Part shown: piece by piece, positions 12,571 through 26,039 of the stretch
Layout of the letters: each line of letters starts with the position of its first letter
Position numbering within the stretch: position 1 is the stretch's first letter
Assembly: GCA_943737045.1 (NCBI GenBank)
Contig: CALSFV010000213.1
Coordinates: 991,001 to 1,055,000 of the forward strand
Length of the DNA: 64,000 nt
Source: Parapristionchus giblindavisi
Taxonomy: Eukaryota > Nematoda > Chromadorea > Rhabditida > Diplogasteridae
Reading direction: 5' to 3'
The notes under the pieces: model-generated
What the model saw: only the letters and a program-made list of their open reading frames with translations
Told to the model about the DNA's origin: nothing
Databases searched by the model: none
Position numbers and translations under genes: made by a program

Positions 12571-13469
12571 TGACACTGGCAGATTGAAAGCATCCCTTGC
12601 CCAATGTATAAGACACACATTTGGCCACACTCTTGCGAATTATTTGCTCACAATTAGATTAGCGCTATTTTTTACGCGATTGCCACGTATTCGAGAGTAT
12701 AACAAAAAAGCTGAAATTGTGCTATATTTTCAATATAGGACTGACTATCCTCATTTTCCGATATATATTCTCTACTCAGAGAGGATTATTCTGTTCCTTC
12801 GATAATTTGATCTTCGGCAGATCAATGAGGTTCAATTATCAGTTCATTGTTTTGGTACATCGTGTTGATCTTTCAACATCTGCGCTTAGATAGAATCCAG
12901 AAAATAATCCATTAGAAGTAGAAGTCAACAACCCTCGAAGCTATTTTAAATTATGCTAAAATTAATTTGACATATTCTGCTATCTATTATTCCCCTTCAT
13001 ATTTTATGGGTGCACTGTCGGCGATATCCAATAACCACATGGACTGTCGCCGACAAAGATCAAATATCACCCACCATATTCCACCCACGTAATTATTATC
13101 CGTGGGGGGATTATATAGAGAGCGTGTTTCCGGAATATCGGGTGAAGTCCTCAAAAAAATATTCTCGTGCGAATAGCATAACATCACGTCAAGAAAAAAG
13201 TGTGGGTTATATAACTCTTTCGTTTAACGATTATAATCTACTTATATTATATTATATTTCATCAACCATCATATGCATAAAACGAGACAAGTACAGGACT
13301 GTAATGGTAACGAGAGAAAGAGGTTCCGATGGTGAATGAGATGGATTTGCATAGGGACTGTGGGAGGATATTATATTTCGTCAAAGACTTCGATGACCAA
13401 AATTACCTGAGATCAGTCTAATTCAAGGGGTTCGTTGAGTATATATGTAACTACAAAGCTCACTAGGTC

Positions 13470-13877
13470 GCAACTGGTCCTGGCCATATGAGATGGCGAT
13501 AGCATGACTAGGTTCAGTTTTCGATGCTGATTACGTATCCGTATTCAGCAAATTCCTAATCGACCTCTGTTCCGAGAAAATCGGTATTGAAATTTGGCTT
13601 GTTAATTCGAAAAGTCGTGTGGTTTACTTCACAAAATATCTGGATTGCATCGGAAAGATCCGGCAATGTAAGGTAAAGTATTGCGAGAGTTTATAGATGA
13701 GTTCACCAGCCAACCCGCACGGTTTGCGCAGGAAACCACACGAATTTCCTTAAATTAAAATATCGATTTTCTCGAAAATCAGGTCGATTAGGCACTTTCT
13801 GAAAACGGATTCGTAATCAGCATCGAAAACTGATCCTAGTCATGTTATTGCCATCTCATATGGCCAGGACCAGTTGC
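13470..13877. mobile_element. inverted-repeat element, 408 bp
   Basis: Left end GCAACTGGTCCTGGCCATAT and right end ATATGGCCAGGACCAGTTGC are exact inverses. Similarity runs about 150 bp inward on both arms (for example GTCGATTAGG and CCTAATCGAC). I see no coding capacity and no clear target duplication. Confidence 0.8.
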
Positions 13878-16800
13878 CACCATCATCTTGTCAGAGTACA
13901 ACTGCATACTACACCTTTCCTTGATCACATGCGCGAAAGGAGGTTCTGTGGGACTGTACTATTGTACTACAGTTCCACACGACCTTCCTCCGTAAAGGGG
14001 TGTCGCCTATTTTTTTCCTCTTATTTCTCGTGTTATTCTTTCATTTAGCTACTTTTGAACAGCTTTTAAGTATTGATCTAGATGCAATAGGATAAATGGC
14101 CCTTATGTTATCTCCGTTCGATCCAACAGTTGTCGAGTCTCTGATTAATCGCTTACTCGTAATGATAACAAATGATTATGACCGGGAGTAGTCGAGCGAG
14201 AGTGGAATATTTGCTACTACAAGGCGGATCAGAATCTGCTTCAATCATATTCCTTTTATCTCTTTTGAATCCATTGTTTCCTTTGTCTCAGTATCAATGT
14301 ACTGTGAAAAAGTCTTTGAGTTGGTCAACTTATCCCTCTAGAATATTCCATCCGTGGTGCATCCCTCCTTCAAAATCGTGTAAACACTAGAAAAATTCTT
14401 ACAACGCAGTGCAGCTTCGAAAGGTTCAGAACTTTTGAGTGGAAATTACCGACCATTCTTTGTACTTATTCAATGTCCTCTTCCTCATTCTACCAGAATA
14501 GGGTATGCAGAGATATCTTCATAGTGTGGATATTATTTTAGTGTTGTTTTTGATTATGCCATAGGTTACGAAGAGAAACTAGATGACCCATCTCTTCATA
14601 ACCTATGCCATAACCAAGCACAACACTAACATTCTTCCAGAAGTAGTAAGTGTCTTCCTCCTCACTTGAGAGAGGACTGTGTCAGAGAGATTCAATTGGG
14701 GTCAAGGTTTCAGTCCTCCGTTACTTCCTCCCTACTTACGATGTTTATTGTGGTATTATATGAAAAAATGTACTTATTTAATATTCTTCTCCTCATCCCA
14801 ATTGGAAGTAGTCAGTCTCTTCGTCCTTCCCCAAGGGACCATTTTCATGAGTAGAGAATAGATTTCTCATTCATTTCGAGGAAGATTGTCTCCATTACTG
14901 CAATCGCTTTACCCCTCTAATCGGCCAACTTTTGTGGATGAGGGAGGGGGAGGGGGGGGGGTGGTGGAGAGGGGGAGGATCTGTGTGCTTTTTGACTTTC
15001 TCTTCCTCTTCACCGATATTGTTTATTGTATTCATTCCATATCCATTCATTCTTTTGGGTCCTTTTCTCCCTGAAAATCAGATTTGCTATAGTGCAAAAT
15101 GAATAAATATATGCCAATTGGTGCACAGTTTCACTTCCGGATTGATTCAACGGGAATCGATACAATCATTGAAGTTACGAAGAAACCTTTGTATTCAACT
15201 TGTACTGTCAATCGTCTGAAATCTTACTTTCCATATCCCCTAGCGCGCAGCCGCGCACTCTTACATTTCGTATACAACCTTTGCAACAGTATGTATCTTT
15301 ATTGTGTGAATCAAGATTTTCATGCACCGCCCACCTGATCTTTGAGAGTTCGAATTATGATATTTCTCGAAAGTCTAATGTATCACGATATCCCAAATGT
15401 TCATTTATTTATTTATTTATTCCATCGAATATATTATATATAAACATATAACTTGCAAAGGGGAAGAGTGAAGATGGATTTTTGTCGCGTACTGGCTATG
15501 AGCGATTTCATTTTTTTTAAAATACGAGTGCATCTATAATATATTGTTTGTCCTCAGTGGAAGAATTTCTCTATTCCGCATCAAATTTCCCCTTCCTTCG
15601 TTCGCATAAATAAATAAACTGCGGTTTTCCATTCGTTCCAAGGAGAAAGATTTGTTTCCTGTTTTCTTCGGTATGAGGGAGGTCCTGCATATCCTGATAT
15701 CCATGGAGAATCACACCCCCCCCCCCGGAATCCACTATCAAATCGAAATTATTCCATATCAACTGCTCTCGCGCCTCGGGCGTAGATAAATTATAATTAT
15801 GTGTGCCTGTTTTCGGTGAAATATTGACAACATTCTAACCTCGTTTGGCGTCATCTTATTTGCGTATTATATATCCATTTTCAAACGAGAAATAAAGCCA
15901 ATATCTCAAGGCGCACAGGTGCCCTGTGTAAAAGGATCTTCTATGGTAATTTCTATTGTAATGTGTAATAAAATTCTAGTTTTGCTTTGCTTAAACGATC
16001 AACACAGGAAATTTTCTTCCACAATTAATTCCTGTATAATGCCTGCCTCGTGTGAATTTCCTGAATGTATTATATATTATTGTTATTGCGATGTTTTCTT
16101 TTCTGAATACTTTACAATAATTAGGATTCATCGTCGCTTTAATGAATACTTCAACCGAAATCGCCTCTCCGATAGAACAGAATTTCAAGCTATTTACAAT
16201 TAGTTCCGGGTACTGTTATGATTGCATTGTCCTAGTAATAATAATAATATCTTTATGTGGGTTAAGGTAAGCAAGATAATGAGATACAAAGAGAAGTAAC
16301 ATTAGGGACACATAAATACAATACCTAGTAGTGATCTCCCGCAGACCTTCGTGTGCCTTGAATAAGATGTTGATGTTATGGATGTTCATCACAGTACTGT
16401 AATCATATCTCTGGTATTCCTTCCATTCAAGAAAACAATTCAATCATATTCATGTACATACTACTCATTTTGTAGATAGAAATTGTAAAGTTTCCGATGA
16501 ATAATTTTCAGTTGAAAATGAAATTCTTGAAATCTCCAAACTACCACTCTCGGCGTATTCGTGCCTAGTCCTAGTATGCAGTGACGAGCTAATACATGGT
16601 TTTAGCACACAACCCCAAATCATTTGAAGTAACACCAGCATGTCCAGTTGTTTTCTCAAACATAACAAAAGTGTGCCTTTTACTGCCTGTCACTGGTCAA
16701 CGCTGAACTAAATTTGCGTAAATATTGAAATATCTAGTCACTTTCGACGAGGCTAAATCAGAACTCGGAAGAAACCATACGCATGCTCTCTATATATAAT

Positions 16801-17247
16801 AAACGTAATATCTCATGTTCATTAACATAATGAGTAGACGTAGGACCCCTTATCCCCTCTCAGATCCTCTCAATTAGATCCTTTACTCGCTCAGATTATG
16901 GAATAACATTTTCTATTCTCCGGACCGCGATCTAATTTCCGGAACATGAATAGGATGTATCCCGATGAATACATATCAACGGATGTGAATGGTTAGGGAT
17001 GGATGGAGGGCTAGAGATGAAAGGAGGAGGAGAGGGATTGGGGACTCATGCAGATATGTAGAGGTAGAATAGGGGTGGGTCCTCGTTGGAGGGGGAGGGT
17101 AGTGACTTCGTCGTCGTCTTCTTTTTTCACTATAGGCAACTCTCATGCTTTTATTGTTGACGAGATTCTTTATATCTATTGTTACTGTTGTACACATCCA
17201 AAAATCTTTGCGCTTGATAGCTATATTACATTTCCCCCTTGATACGA
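13878..17247. other. intergenic DNA without a supported gene
   Basis: Contains the small hairpin element at 14541 and homopolymer runs (G near 14945-14960, C near 15716-15725). I found no exon series. Confidence 0.45.
14541..14626. repeat. small hairpin MITE
   Basis: GTGTTG and CATAGGTTACGAAGAGA are repeated in inverted form as TCTCTTCATAACCTATG and CAACAC. Flanks TTA and TAA suggest a TA-type target. Confidence 0.65.
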
Positions 17248-17350
17248 AAAGTACATCCCAATTTAATTTTACTCTGGCCACACTGTCTGGCTTTCTTTGT
17301 CTGCGAGAGAGAGAGAGTATTGTCAAAAATTTGCTCGGGTGTGACTTTAA
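17248..17350. repeat. H1 MITE copy, diverged
   Basis: Left arm AAAAGTACATCCCAATTTAA; centre CTTTCTTTGTCTGCGAGAGA; right arm TTGCTCGGGTGTGAC. Confidence 0.65.
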
Positions 17351-18030
17351 GCTCTCGATTTGCACCGTCTCTCATTGTTCACTGAGTCCGATATATCAGT
17401 GCACGATGACTTCACATTCGACAACGGTTTCTTGGATGTCTGAAGTTTGCATTGTTTGATTTCCACACTTTCCAATGGCTTAATTTGTAGTATCCATCTG
17501 AAATTCCTTTGCACATGATCTCTCTTTATGAAATATTGCACCGACATTCTCCCACGAAGAAAATAGCGTGAATATTAATTCAGCCACCTCATTTTCATAG
17601 GTATAGATATTTAATATAAAGAAAGCGTTGAAATAAAGAAAGCGTAACCATAGCCAACGGTTTTTCATGGAACAATTTTTTCGATGTTTTCGGATCATAG
17701 TGAGAGTTTTTTTTAAAATTTTTTTTACATTCCAAAGAGACCACCATCAAGTGTAGTTCTTACGAAATGGTAAGATATACATGGAAAATACTCATCGTTT
17801 TACACAATCTATCGCCCTTTTTCTTTTCATTTCTTAACACTCTGGTAAATTAATTTGCTCTGTACTTTCTGAAAATTGTTTTATGATGTTCTGCTGTAAT
17901 ATTATACTTTAACTCTATCGGATCATCAACCAATCTTACTGTTTTCAATGAGATCAATGATTTTTGTTAATCATAACCGCTGTATATTTCCTTTCATTAT
18001 TCCATTTTGTATAGCCACACCTGTCACCAT

Positions 18031-18149
18031 TTAAAAGCACACCCTAGTTAATTTGAGACTCTCCACTCTAGCAATGTTCTCTCGCTCTCTTTGCCTACGA
18101 GAGAGTGTTACCAGAGCGGAGAGTGAAATTAGCTCGGGTGTGCCTTTAA
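18031..18149. repeat. H1 hairpin MITE copy, near complete
   Basis: TTAA at both ends. Left arm starts AAGCACACCCTAGTTAATTT, right arm ends AAATTAGCTCGGGTGTGCCT. One of the best preserved copies. Confidence 0.9.
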
Positions 18150-18204
18150 TGTGGATAGTATTATTCGTTTTTTAGCTTTCTTATCTTTCTTGGTTCTCCG
18201 CTTT

Positions 18205-18280
18205 CATAGATAACAATATTATTGTTATTATAATATCAGCGACAATAACAATAATATTGTTATTGCCGCTGATAATAACT
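18205..18280. repeat. AT-rich hairpin
   Basis: GATAACAATATTATTGTTAT is repeated in inverted form after GACAATAACA. The flanks AATATCAGCG and GCCGCTGATA also pair in part. It is followed by a TGAT microsatellite at about 18331-18360. Confidence 0.5.
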
Positions 18281-19851
18281 ATGGTGAATATAGACCCATC
18301 CTCATCTGAGCATATATTGCCTGATTTGATAAATTGATTGATTGATTGATTGATTGATTATCAGCGAAAAAGCCTCATTGGCTGTACTCATTGGCTGTAC
18401 TGGATGTACTTCATGTGCTGAAGAATACCGTAACCTAATGACACCAATTCAAATCATTTTTTCCATTTGTTTTATGATTATATTGATAAAAAAGATGCAT
18501 GAATCGTCTTCTTTATTCTAATCTCTTCTTTACCCTGATGTTGAAACATATTTTGAAATATGTAATGCGATGTTGAAAATTCTCTACTCTTTTTTTACGA
18601 AACATTTTTTGCAAAGGGTTTATTTCGAAAACAAAAAAAGTACAATTTTCACGCCTTCCAACTGTTTCGACTTCCAAACACCAGCTTTGCTTCTTCCATA
18701 AATGGATAGTCTACTCATTAGCACGATGCCTCTTTTATCGCGTTATTGGTTTACATTCTACTATTGGTTTCACTATAATCCTGTAATATAATAGATAGTT
18801 CCAACCTCATTACCCAAAGAGTACGGTGGCCAGCCATAAATGGATGTACCTAAAGTCGTGCAAAAAAAAGAATTTGTCGAGTTTTCGAGTGGACTTATCC
18901 CTAGTGTGAGACCGTGAAGGGCTTATGGTTTAGGATAAGTGGAAAGAGAAAAAAGACGCGGACGCTAACCTTATTCAGACAAGGGTAAGGATGGGATAGA
19001 ATGGTTCAGATGGGCTATTGGGGAGTCTCTGGTTAGTGAATAAAAGGCGAGATAGTTTGTATAGATGAGAGAGTCAGAGCGAGAGAGTGTGTAGAATTGA
19101 GAGAGTCCATCCAGTCGCATATAACATTTTTCCTCTCCTCCTCTCACTCCATTATTGCACTTCCATTCTCTTCCTGGTTGCGCAGTTTTGATGTAACAAT
19201 AATTATTTTTAATTATTTTAAGGAAAAAAAAAACAAGACGGGAAGCAATATTGTTATTATATTCGCTTATTATCGATTACCTTCATTATTTATACGTTCA
19301 GTGTTATTCTAATTTATTTATTTATTTTTATACTGTGTATCGTGTAAAAAAATTATTATTAGTGTCAATGACCGTACTGGCCTTAAACGTGATCGCCAGA
19401 GCAAATTCCAATCGTTCTATTTGTGATTTATTAAATGTCTCATTGCCTTGATTATACTTTATCCAATATCGCGAAAAGAAACGGAATTCTGATCAAACTC
19501 CCTCGTTTTACACACTCTATCGGCTCTTCTTCTTTTTTATTAGTGCCTTTCGAATGGAACAGTAATCTTATCGACGGTAATCCATCGATCCCCTCATGTC
19601 ATCCCATTTCTTGCAATGTAAAATATGACGGAACAAATAATAATAAGAATAAGAATAATGCAATTTATTTATATTCACATTGTCCTTTTCATTCATTATT
19701 TGTTAATGTCGTCATTGAAATATAAAAGAGCTAATTAAGCATACCGATATCTATATCCTCATGCGTTTAAAATTTTGTTGAAAATGATTATCATTGTCCT
19801 TATTATGTTTTTTTTTTAAATTATAATTATACTTTTACTAATTTCAGTGGA
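18281..19851. other. upstream region of the plus-strand receptor
   Basis: No exon is supported here. GA-rich DNA (GAGAGAGTCAGAGCGAGAGA, about 19065-19110) lies roughly 750 bp before the receptor start and may be promoter sequence. I see no TATA box in a telling place. Confidence 0.35.
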
Positions 19852-22800
19852 ATGGACTGCGGTGTATCCGGACACGAAGCATTGATAGATGGAAACAATA
19901 CACAAATCGCATTCTTTCTAGATATTATCGACTACTTCTCCAGGTAGGACAATTTTTCATAATATTCAAATTCACAGACTGTCGTGTTCGTAAAAACACT
20001 TCAAAAAGGCCCTTCATTTCGCTTTTTTCCCGGTTGTCTCTCATGCTAGCAGATGTTAACAGAAAATATTTCATGTGATAAGATATATTTATAAATTTGA
20101 AGGTTAGGTTGTTTTACAATTATAGGTTGAGAATAGAAAACAATTTTAACAATTTTAACGATGTTTAAAAAATGACGAAATGCTAGTTCAATTATGAACT
20201 TATTATACTAAATTTCTTCTCGGTATGCTATTGTAAAGTGCAATGACGCCATTCACAATTCCCTCCTTCCGAAGTGTATTTTATGTATTTGTCGAGCAGC
20301 ACATGTCACTCATAAGTTTACACAATTCTTCCCTCATGGCGTTTCTGTCTTTTTTATTTTATTATCTAGACATAAACAATCCTGCCAACGACATTGCAAC
20401 AGCTTTAGTTATGGCGAAAACGAAGGAGGAAGAGGAATAAGAAGAAGAAGAAGCAAGGACTAAGCACAAATTCTATCTGCTATGGGACACAATGAAGTGT
20501 AGTCAGAAACGACTAAATACATTTGGCTTTCAATAGAGAGCAATCTTTAGCCTCTTCAGATCGTACACCCTTTATTAATCAAACATCAGAGATCAAAGAT
20601 CAGAGATCAGAGATCAAATTCCATAATTTAGAGGGTGTTAGTTGTTATTGTATATCAATGAAGAAGGCGTCTGACATAATTTCACTGATATGGTGAATAG
20701 ACAATTTTTACTTCCTTGAACAAAGTGTAGTCCTTATTTTGCTGCTTCCTTCTATATTGAACGCATTCTTCTGATAACAATCGAATCATCGGCGCATATA
20801 GAAATATGGAATAGAATAGGAAGAACACTCGAACGGGGGCCATTCACAATAAGTCTTCACAGAATTCTAAAAGGACATTATCCATGAAGCCCATAAAACG
20901 GCCCTTAAAGGGATCTGAATCCTTACTATGTAGAAAACGAATGAATATCGTATGGATATTAAGAGATCATACATCACGCTCGCTCTGATTAAAGGCACAC
21001 TAATTTGAAAATCTCCGCTCTGGCAACACTCTCTCACTTTCTTTGTCGTCTGCGAGAGAGTTTTTCTAGAACGGAGAGTCAAATTACCTCGGATGTGCTT
21101 TTAAATGCCCTTGACTGCACTCGGCGTTCAAGCACACATATCCCAATTCCATCCGTCTATCGTGTCTACTTCCTTCTAAACTTAGCTCTGAAACTCAAAT
21201 TTATTGTTGACAAGAACATTATTAGCGGGGGAAAACTGTCCACATGAAGTGAGAACATATTCAATTCTACAAGTATCCAGTTTTTCTGTGATGTGGCTAG
21301 TTGAACATAAGCAAGGCTTTTTTGCATTGGTGCACTAATTGTCGACTTTTCATGGTGTTATTGACACCACGAGAACTTCCGCGTATCACTTCGTTGTAGA
21401 GCTATTTTGAAAGGATACAGACAGATTACCATGTCATTTGCCTGCTCTGACTATTGTCTACTTCAAGGTTATCTTGTTTATGGTTCATCGCTTCAACAAA
21501 TGCGGAAGTCTAAGACATCTTGTGGTGTGGTGTAGCCAGGGCGACGTTTCATAATTTCGTCACCATAGTGTAATTCGTTCAAGTACCTCTCAATGATCGA
21601 GTGAAGTATCTCCTTCAGCAAAAATAAGCAAGCAACACGCAAAAAATTGAAAATAGTAATTTTTGATCTACGGATGAATAACATATAATATTACAAAACC
21701 GACGTTGGGTTTAAAAGCACACCCCGTGCTAATTTAAACCCTCCGCTCAGACTATGCTCTCTCGCTTTCTTTGCCTACGAGAGAGTGTTGTCAGATCGGC
21801 GAGTTTCAAATTAGACACCGATTCCTCATCCAAAAAATATTATATGTTTTTTTAATAACGGGAGAGAGAGAGAAAACATGGCGTTATAAATATGGCAATG
21901 TATCCTAATATCCAAAACTGTTCAGTTGGTATGCGGGTATTCATCGATATCTCTCCGTCTTCATCTGTATGTTTGGAATCGTCGCCAATCTTGTACACAT
22001 CGTTATCCTGACACGAAATGTAATGAAGAGAAGTACGGTCAATCGATTGGTAAGGAATTGATTATCGATTTTCAATCAGATTTTAACAGATTCAAACAGA
22101 CTTTTGCTTTTATTTAAAGATTTATTGATTTCTGAAAATTTTTACAAGTTATCTTGAAATAATTTTCAGCTGGCGTTCATGGCTTGCTGCGACATGGTGA
22201 AGATGTTCTCATACCTCGTTTACATGATTCGATTCAGTTTGTTTCTTCTTCCTTTCTTTTTTTTACAAAACAAGTAATTATGTCGGATTTGGGGTGTACA
22301 TTTTGTTCTGGTCAACAATCCTTGCTCCATTTATTATTTCTTTGATCTTTATGCGATTAAGCAGCGTTTTCTTTACTTTGAAAGAACAATCGAACAAAGC
22401 AGAAGCTCTCTCGAATTGGAAATGGTCTCTATCTCGTCTGAATTTCAAAGAAAAATAGCTTATGCCAGACTACCGTGAGAACAGATGATTTAGAAAGCGC
22501 CGACAAGTATTTCTTTCGCGCTATTATTAGGTCTCTTGCTTTTAGATATTCCAGTGAAATTTTAAGAATAACTTCGTGAGACTCGAATTGCTCTCATCAA
22601 CTTGTCATCCACAGATGTCCTCATTTAAATTCTCACATGCCCTTATTCCAGACTTGACCACCTTCGGCGAAAACATGATGGGACCAGATAATATCAACAG
22701 GAGGGGATACTCGTTTCCCTGGATCGTCTTTCTCTTAGCCCATGTAATCTTTAAAGATTTTTTATAGGGACAAAAGAAATATTGTTCTTCTGAGATAAAT

Positions 22801-25800
22801 TTGGCACTTTTTCACTCATAATATTGCTTACGAAAGGATGTGGAATGCACGGAGAGTTTAAACTTTCCATCGTTCATTTTTAAGCGAATATGATTACGGT
22901 ATTTTCCAGATCACATTATCGATTGATCTGCATGCTACATCACTGTATCTCTCAGTGTGTACGGCGTTCATCCGATACAAAGCCATCAAACAATTGCAGA
23001 GCAAGTTCATGCAACCGCAGATCGCTTGGTTCGTTTTCATTTTAATAAATTATTGATCGTTATGAAACTCAAGCAAACATATATATTTTTTTCAATCAAA
23101 AATCATTTCGTTCATATTATGAAAATATATTAAGCTTTTCGTAAATCCATTCTTCTTTTCTAGAGTGATCGTAACAAGGGAACCTCAAAAGTTGAGGACA
23201 ATCAGTGCAAAATTCGTTGGGACAGGTTGACTAGAACCCCCTAGGTGGTCCCAGAACTGTTTTGAATTGTCCCCATTTTTGCTTCCTTGGTACCGAAAAT
23301 CGATTATGAAAATGTGATAGAAATTTTGGCCAAGTGATTAGAGTGCCGGATTAGGTTTAGGAATGTTGTTGGTTCGAACCTACACGACACCGTTTATGCA
23401 TACTTCACTATCTATTACATACCACATATTTAATTTATTTGTGTTCCGTATAAAATTATTTAAATAAAGCTAAAAATATTTGATTTCAGGAAGATTTTCG
23501 TGGTCGTCGCCATGATCGTCGGTGTTTTATGTATTCCCACATTCATGGTTCACGAAGTGAGCAAGGACCCCATAAAGGAGGTAGATCAACGATCACAGAT
23601 TAGAGACCAGAGATCAAAGATCAGAGATGAAAGTCCATAATTTAGCTATACACTGTCGGATTACCTCGATCGGATGCGAACTCATGTCGGATGTTCATGT
23701 TCAATTTATGGCTCACTGGACTCTTTTTCAAGGTGAGCGTGATCATTAAAGGCACACTGCGAGATAATATTACTCTCCGCTCTGGAAATACTCTCTCGAA
23801 GACAATGAAAGCGAGAGAGAATCACCAGATTTACGAGTTTCAAATTTGCACGGGTGTACCTTTAATCATCTCAAATCAGAATTAATCTCTTTTCGCAACT
23901 TTCAACTATCATGGGATGGAAGTCCATAGGTTGAGTATCTAGCGAGAAAGCACTCACACGCGTTAACAATGGGATTTAATGTTAACGTGGAGATTTCCAC
24001 CCGGCCTACAATCTCGTACTAACCGCATTTTCGATTTGAATCTCCCTCTCTCACGAAGAAGTTTCAAGGTTGAAAGACCAGAGACATTGACCCCACAATT
24101 CGTGATAGATTTATAAATATATTTTGTTATATTTGCCTCGGGGAAAAAAACTACGCATTAATATTCTCAAATATTCCTGAGTTCATTCAGAGATAGTTTC
24201 TTCACCCACGAACAATTTATTTATACACTAAGAACAATGGCCCCATATGAGAAATATAGAAAGATGAAGGATTGAATTCATTGATGCATTAAGAGAAGGA
24301 AGTAGACGTTGAGTACGAATTCGGTTCGAGGACCCCAATGGTCTATGTCACCTAAGTAATTGACCTGAATTTACGGCCAAATCAATAGTCATGTCTTTGA
24401 AAATATTCAGATTCGGGATATGTAAACTGGAAAAAAAGGTTGCATTAGTGCAAAGACTTATCCAGGATATTTTTTTAAATTTAAAAAAAAAACATAATTT
24501 TTTAAATGCAGGTCCTTCCGTGCGTTTGTCTGATCACATTCACCATTCTTCTCCTCTATAATCTTCATAGGAATCAGCGCAGACATGAGAAGATCGTATC
24601 CAAGGTATCGATTGGCTAAGCCTCCTGTTTACCGTAATCAGACAATCCGTTCAGGACGCAGCACATTCGCGAGCAGCGAGATCAGACCGAACCACTCTTC
24701 TGTTGGTTCTACTGCTTTTCGTGTTTATTATCACGGAATTGCCACAAGGTACGAATTTAGAGTGAAATATTCTATAAAATACGTAATACGAATTCAGCAA
24801 ATTGAAATTGTGCATTTTCGCGCAAAACTTTTTCAAGAATGGCTAGATCTTTATTTAACAATGCAAAAACATACACAAGCTATTGTTTTGATGTGTACGG
24901 TATAATAGATTGTTAAATCAATCGATAATCAATAATTGTTTCAGGAGTTCTCGCGATCCTGAATGGAATCTATCCGACTGAGGTCCACGCGTACCTCTAC
25001 ACCCCATTGGGAGAGGTAAATATTCATTGTAATGTATCATTTCAAGCAATGTGTAGTCACTAAATGAGGATGGTGCGGAATACTTCATAGAGTGCATTCC
25101 ATCTGTTGTCAATAGGTCGGTCCAAATCATCTCTCAGCGCACTCTACTTTGCGTCCGGCGACCAATTCCAATTGTATAACGTCCATATTGTAGTGGAGCG
25201 GCTTCAGTGCTCGATTTACACACTCTAGAGCTTTGCGCGCTTTCCGTATCCATGATTTTAATCTTTCAATAATTAACTACAATCAAATAACTACCGTACT
25301 CTAATCAATAACCACTGTACAGGTTCTCGATTTACTATCGCTGATCAATGGAAACGCTTGCTTCATTTTGTATCCATGTATCTCAAGTCAATACAGGTAT
25401 ATTTATTTGTTGTTGGAGAAGTGACAGTTTTTTTTTGTTTTTTGTTGTTGTTATTGAAAGACAAATATACTAATGTTTCAATGATCTTATATGTTCATTT
25501 GTTTTTTTTACATGAATATAGAATTTAACTAAGTAATTAAATTCAGAGAGTCCTTCCGAATGATGGTGGCACGTCTTCGTCAAGCCGTTGACTCGTACAC
25601 TCCTACACGGCCACAGTCTAGTGCAAGCACGCACAAAACTGTCAAGTATCAGGTATATTGATTCTTGAAATATGATTATAATTCAGTGCAAGAACCATCT
25701 GGGTTTCGGTTTCCTCTTCTATATAATGAGGACTATACGATAATTTTAGCATATCTTACAGAAAGATGGAATACTGATAGGCAAATCGTGAATGCAAATA

Positions 25801-26039
25801 TGACGAACTGTATCACAATTACAGTGAAGGTTTTCCAACATGATATGCTTGTATCCTGCTCAGACCGTACTACCATAACATATCCCGCCTACCCCTTGTA
25901 AACTTATCATAATCCGTCTGTAGTGCAACTACCGTACTCAACTTATACCGTAATCTCTTTACAGACCGTGGATAATAAAGGCGTGCTTACTCTGGACACC
26001 CATCACTCATCGCCCTCTACGCCTCCTACCGAAGTCTGA
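19852..26039 (+). CDS. DMSR/FMRFamide-type neuropeptide GPCR, 13 exons
   Basis: Predicted seven-helix receptor of the nematode DMSR (dromyosuppressin-receptor-related, Srw-like) family, expected to bind an RFamide-like peptide at the neuronal plasma membrane. Exons: 19852-19943, 21926-22049, 22170-22236, 22652-22743, 22910-23028, 23490-23580, 23646-23732, 24512-24604, 24655-24748, 24945-25015, 25323-25396, 25547-25652, 25965-26039. They join in frame to 394 aa. Residue 15 starts an N-glycosylation sequon (NNT). TM1 covers about 36-60 and is followed by MKRSTVNR. TM3 ends in FIRY (145-148) in place of DRY. TM6 ends ITELPQG. TM7 carries DLLSLIN and SSQYR. The tail ends TEV, a possible PDZ ligand. 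The start ATG lies 4 nt after TTTCAG, which could be a spliced-leader acceptor. The exon 3 donor (A|GTTTGT) is atypical and was chosen by phase. The family call rests on motif memory, not alignment. Confidence 0.85.
20588..20617. repeat. GATCAAA heptamer array in receptor intron 1
   Basis: Units GATCAAA and GATCAGA alternate four times inside the 1.98-kb first intron, away from both splice sites. Confidence 0.7.
20989..21104. repeat. H1 hairpin MITE copy in receptor intron 1
   Basis: TTAA ends present. It reads TTAAAGGCACACTAATTTGA with a small deletion of the usual CCGAGC; the right end is CTCGGATGTGCTTTTAA. Confidence 0.85.
21711..21820. repeat. H1 hairpin MITE copy near the end of receptor intron 1
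   Basis: Left half intact (TTAAAAGCACACCCCGTGCT). The right half degrades after CAAATTAGACACCG. It ends about 105 bp before exon 2. Confidence 0.8.
23174..23400. mobile_element. tRNA-like sequence within a repeat-like intron insert
   Basis: In the 461-bp intron of the plus-strand receptor. It begins ACAAGGGAACCTC, similar to the terminus of the palindrome at 39287. At about 23323-23395 (+) lies a tRNA-like stretch with TTGGCCAAGTGATTAGAG (A-box region) and GGTTCGAACCT (B-box). Stems pair poorly. I find no right terminus. Confidence 0.45.
23581..23645. repeat. 65-bp receptor intron built mostly of GATCAAA-type heptamers
   Basis: Between donor GTAGATC and acceptor AATTTAG the intron is largely a run of GATCAAC, GATCACA, GATTAGA, GACCAGA, GATCAAA, GATCAGA units. 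The paralogue has an ordinary intron at the same place and phase (28681-28865). Confidence 0.75.
23746..23865. repeat. H1 hairpin MITE copy 13 nt past a receptor splice donor
   Basis: Complete with TTAA at 23746-23749 and 23862-23865; arms GGCACACTGCGAGATAATAT and GCACGGGTGTACC. It sits just inside the intron after exon 7. Confidence 0.88.

Larger units (their letters stand above)
10067..13469. other. intergenic DNA without a supported gene
   Basis: Apart from the H1 copies at 10410 and 12484 and the T2 copy at 11323, I see only short frames without splice context. Confidence 0.5.

Noticed and set aside
12497..12805. Open frame of 102 codons, plus strand
   Set aside because: Its first third is an H1 MITE copy and the rest has no coding signature.
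13010..13339. Open frame of 109 codons, plus strand
   Set aside because: No recognisable motif, AT-rich codon use and no flanking exons.
16976..17365. 129-codon minus-strand frame
   Set aside because: It overlaps an H1 copy and a pyrimidine-rich tract (on that strand); the proline/serine/threonine run is low complexity.
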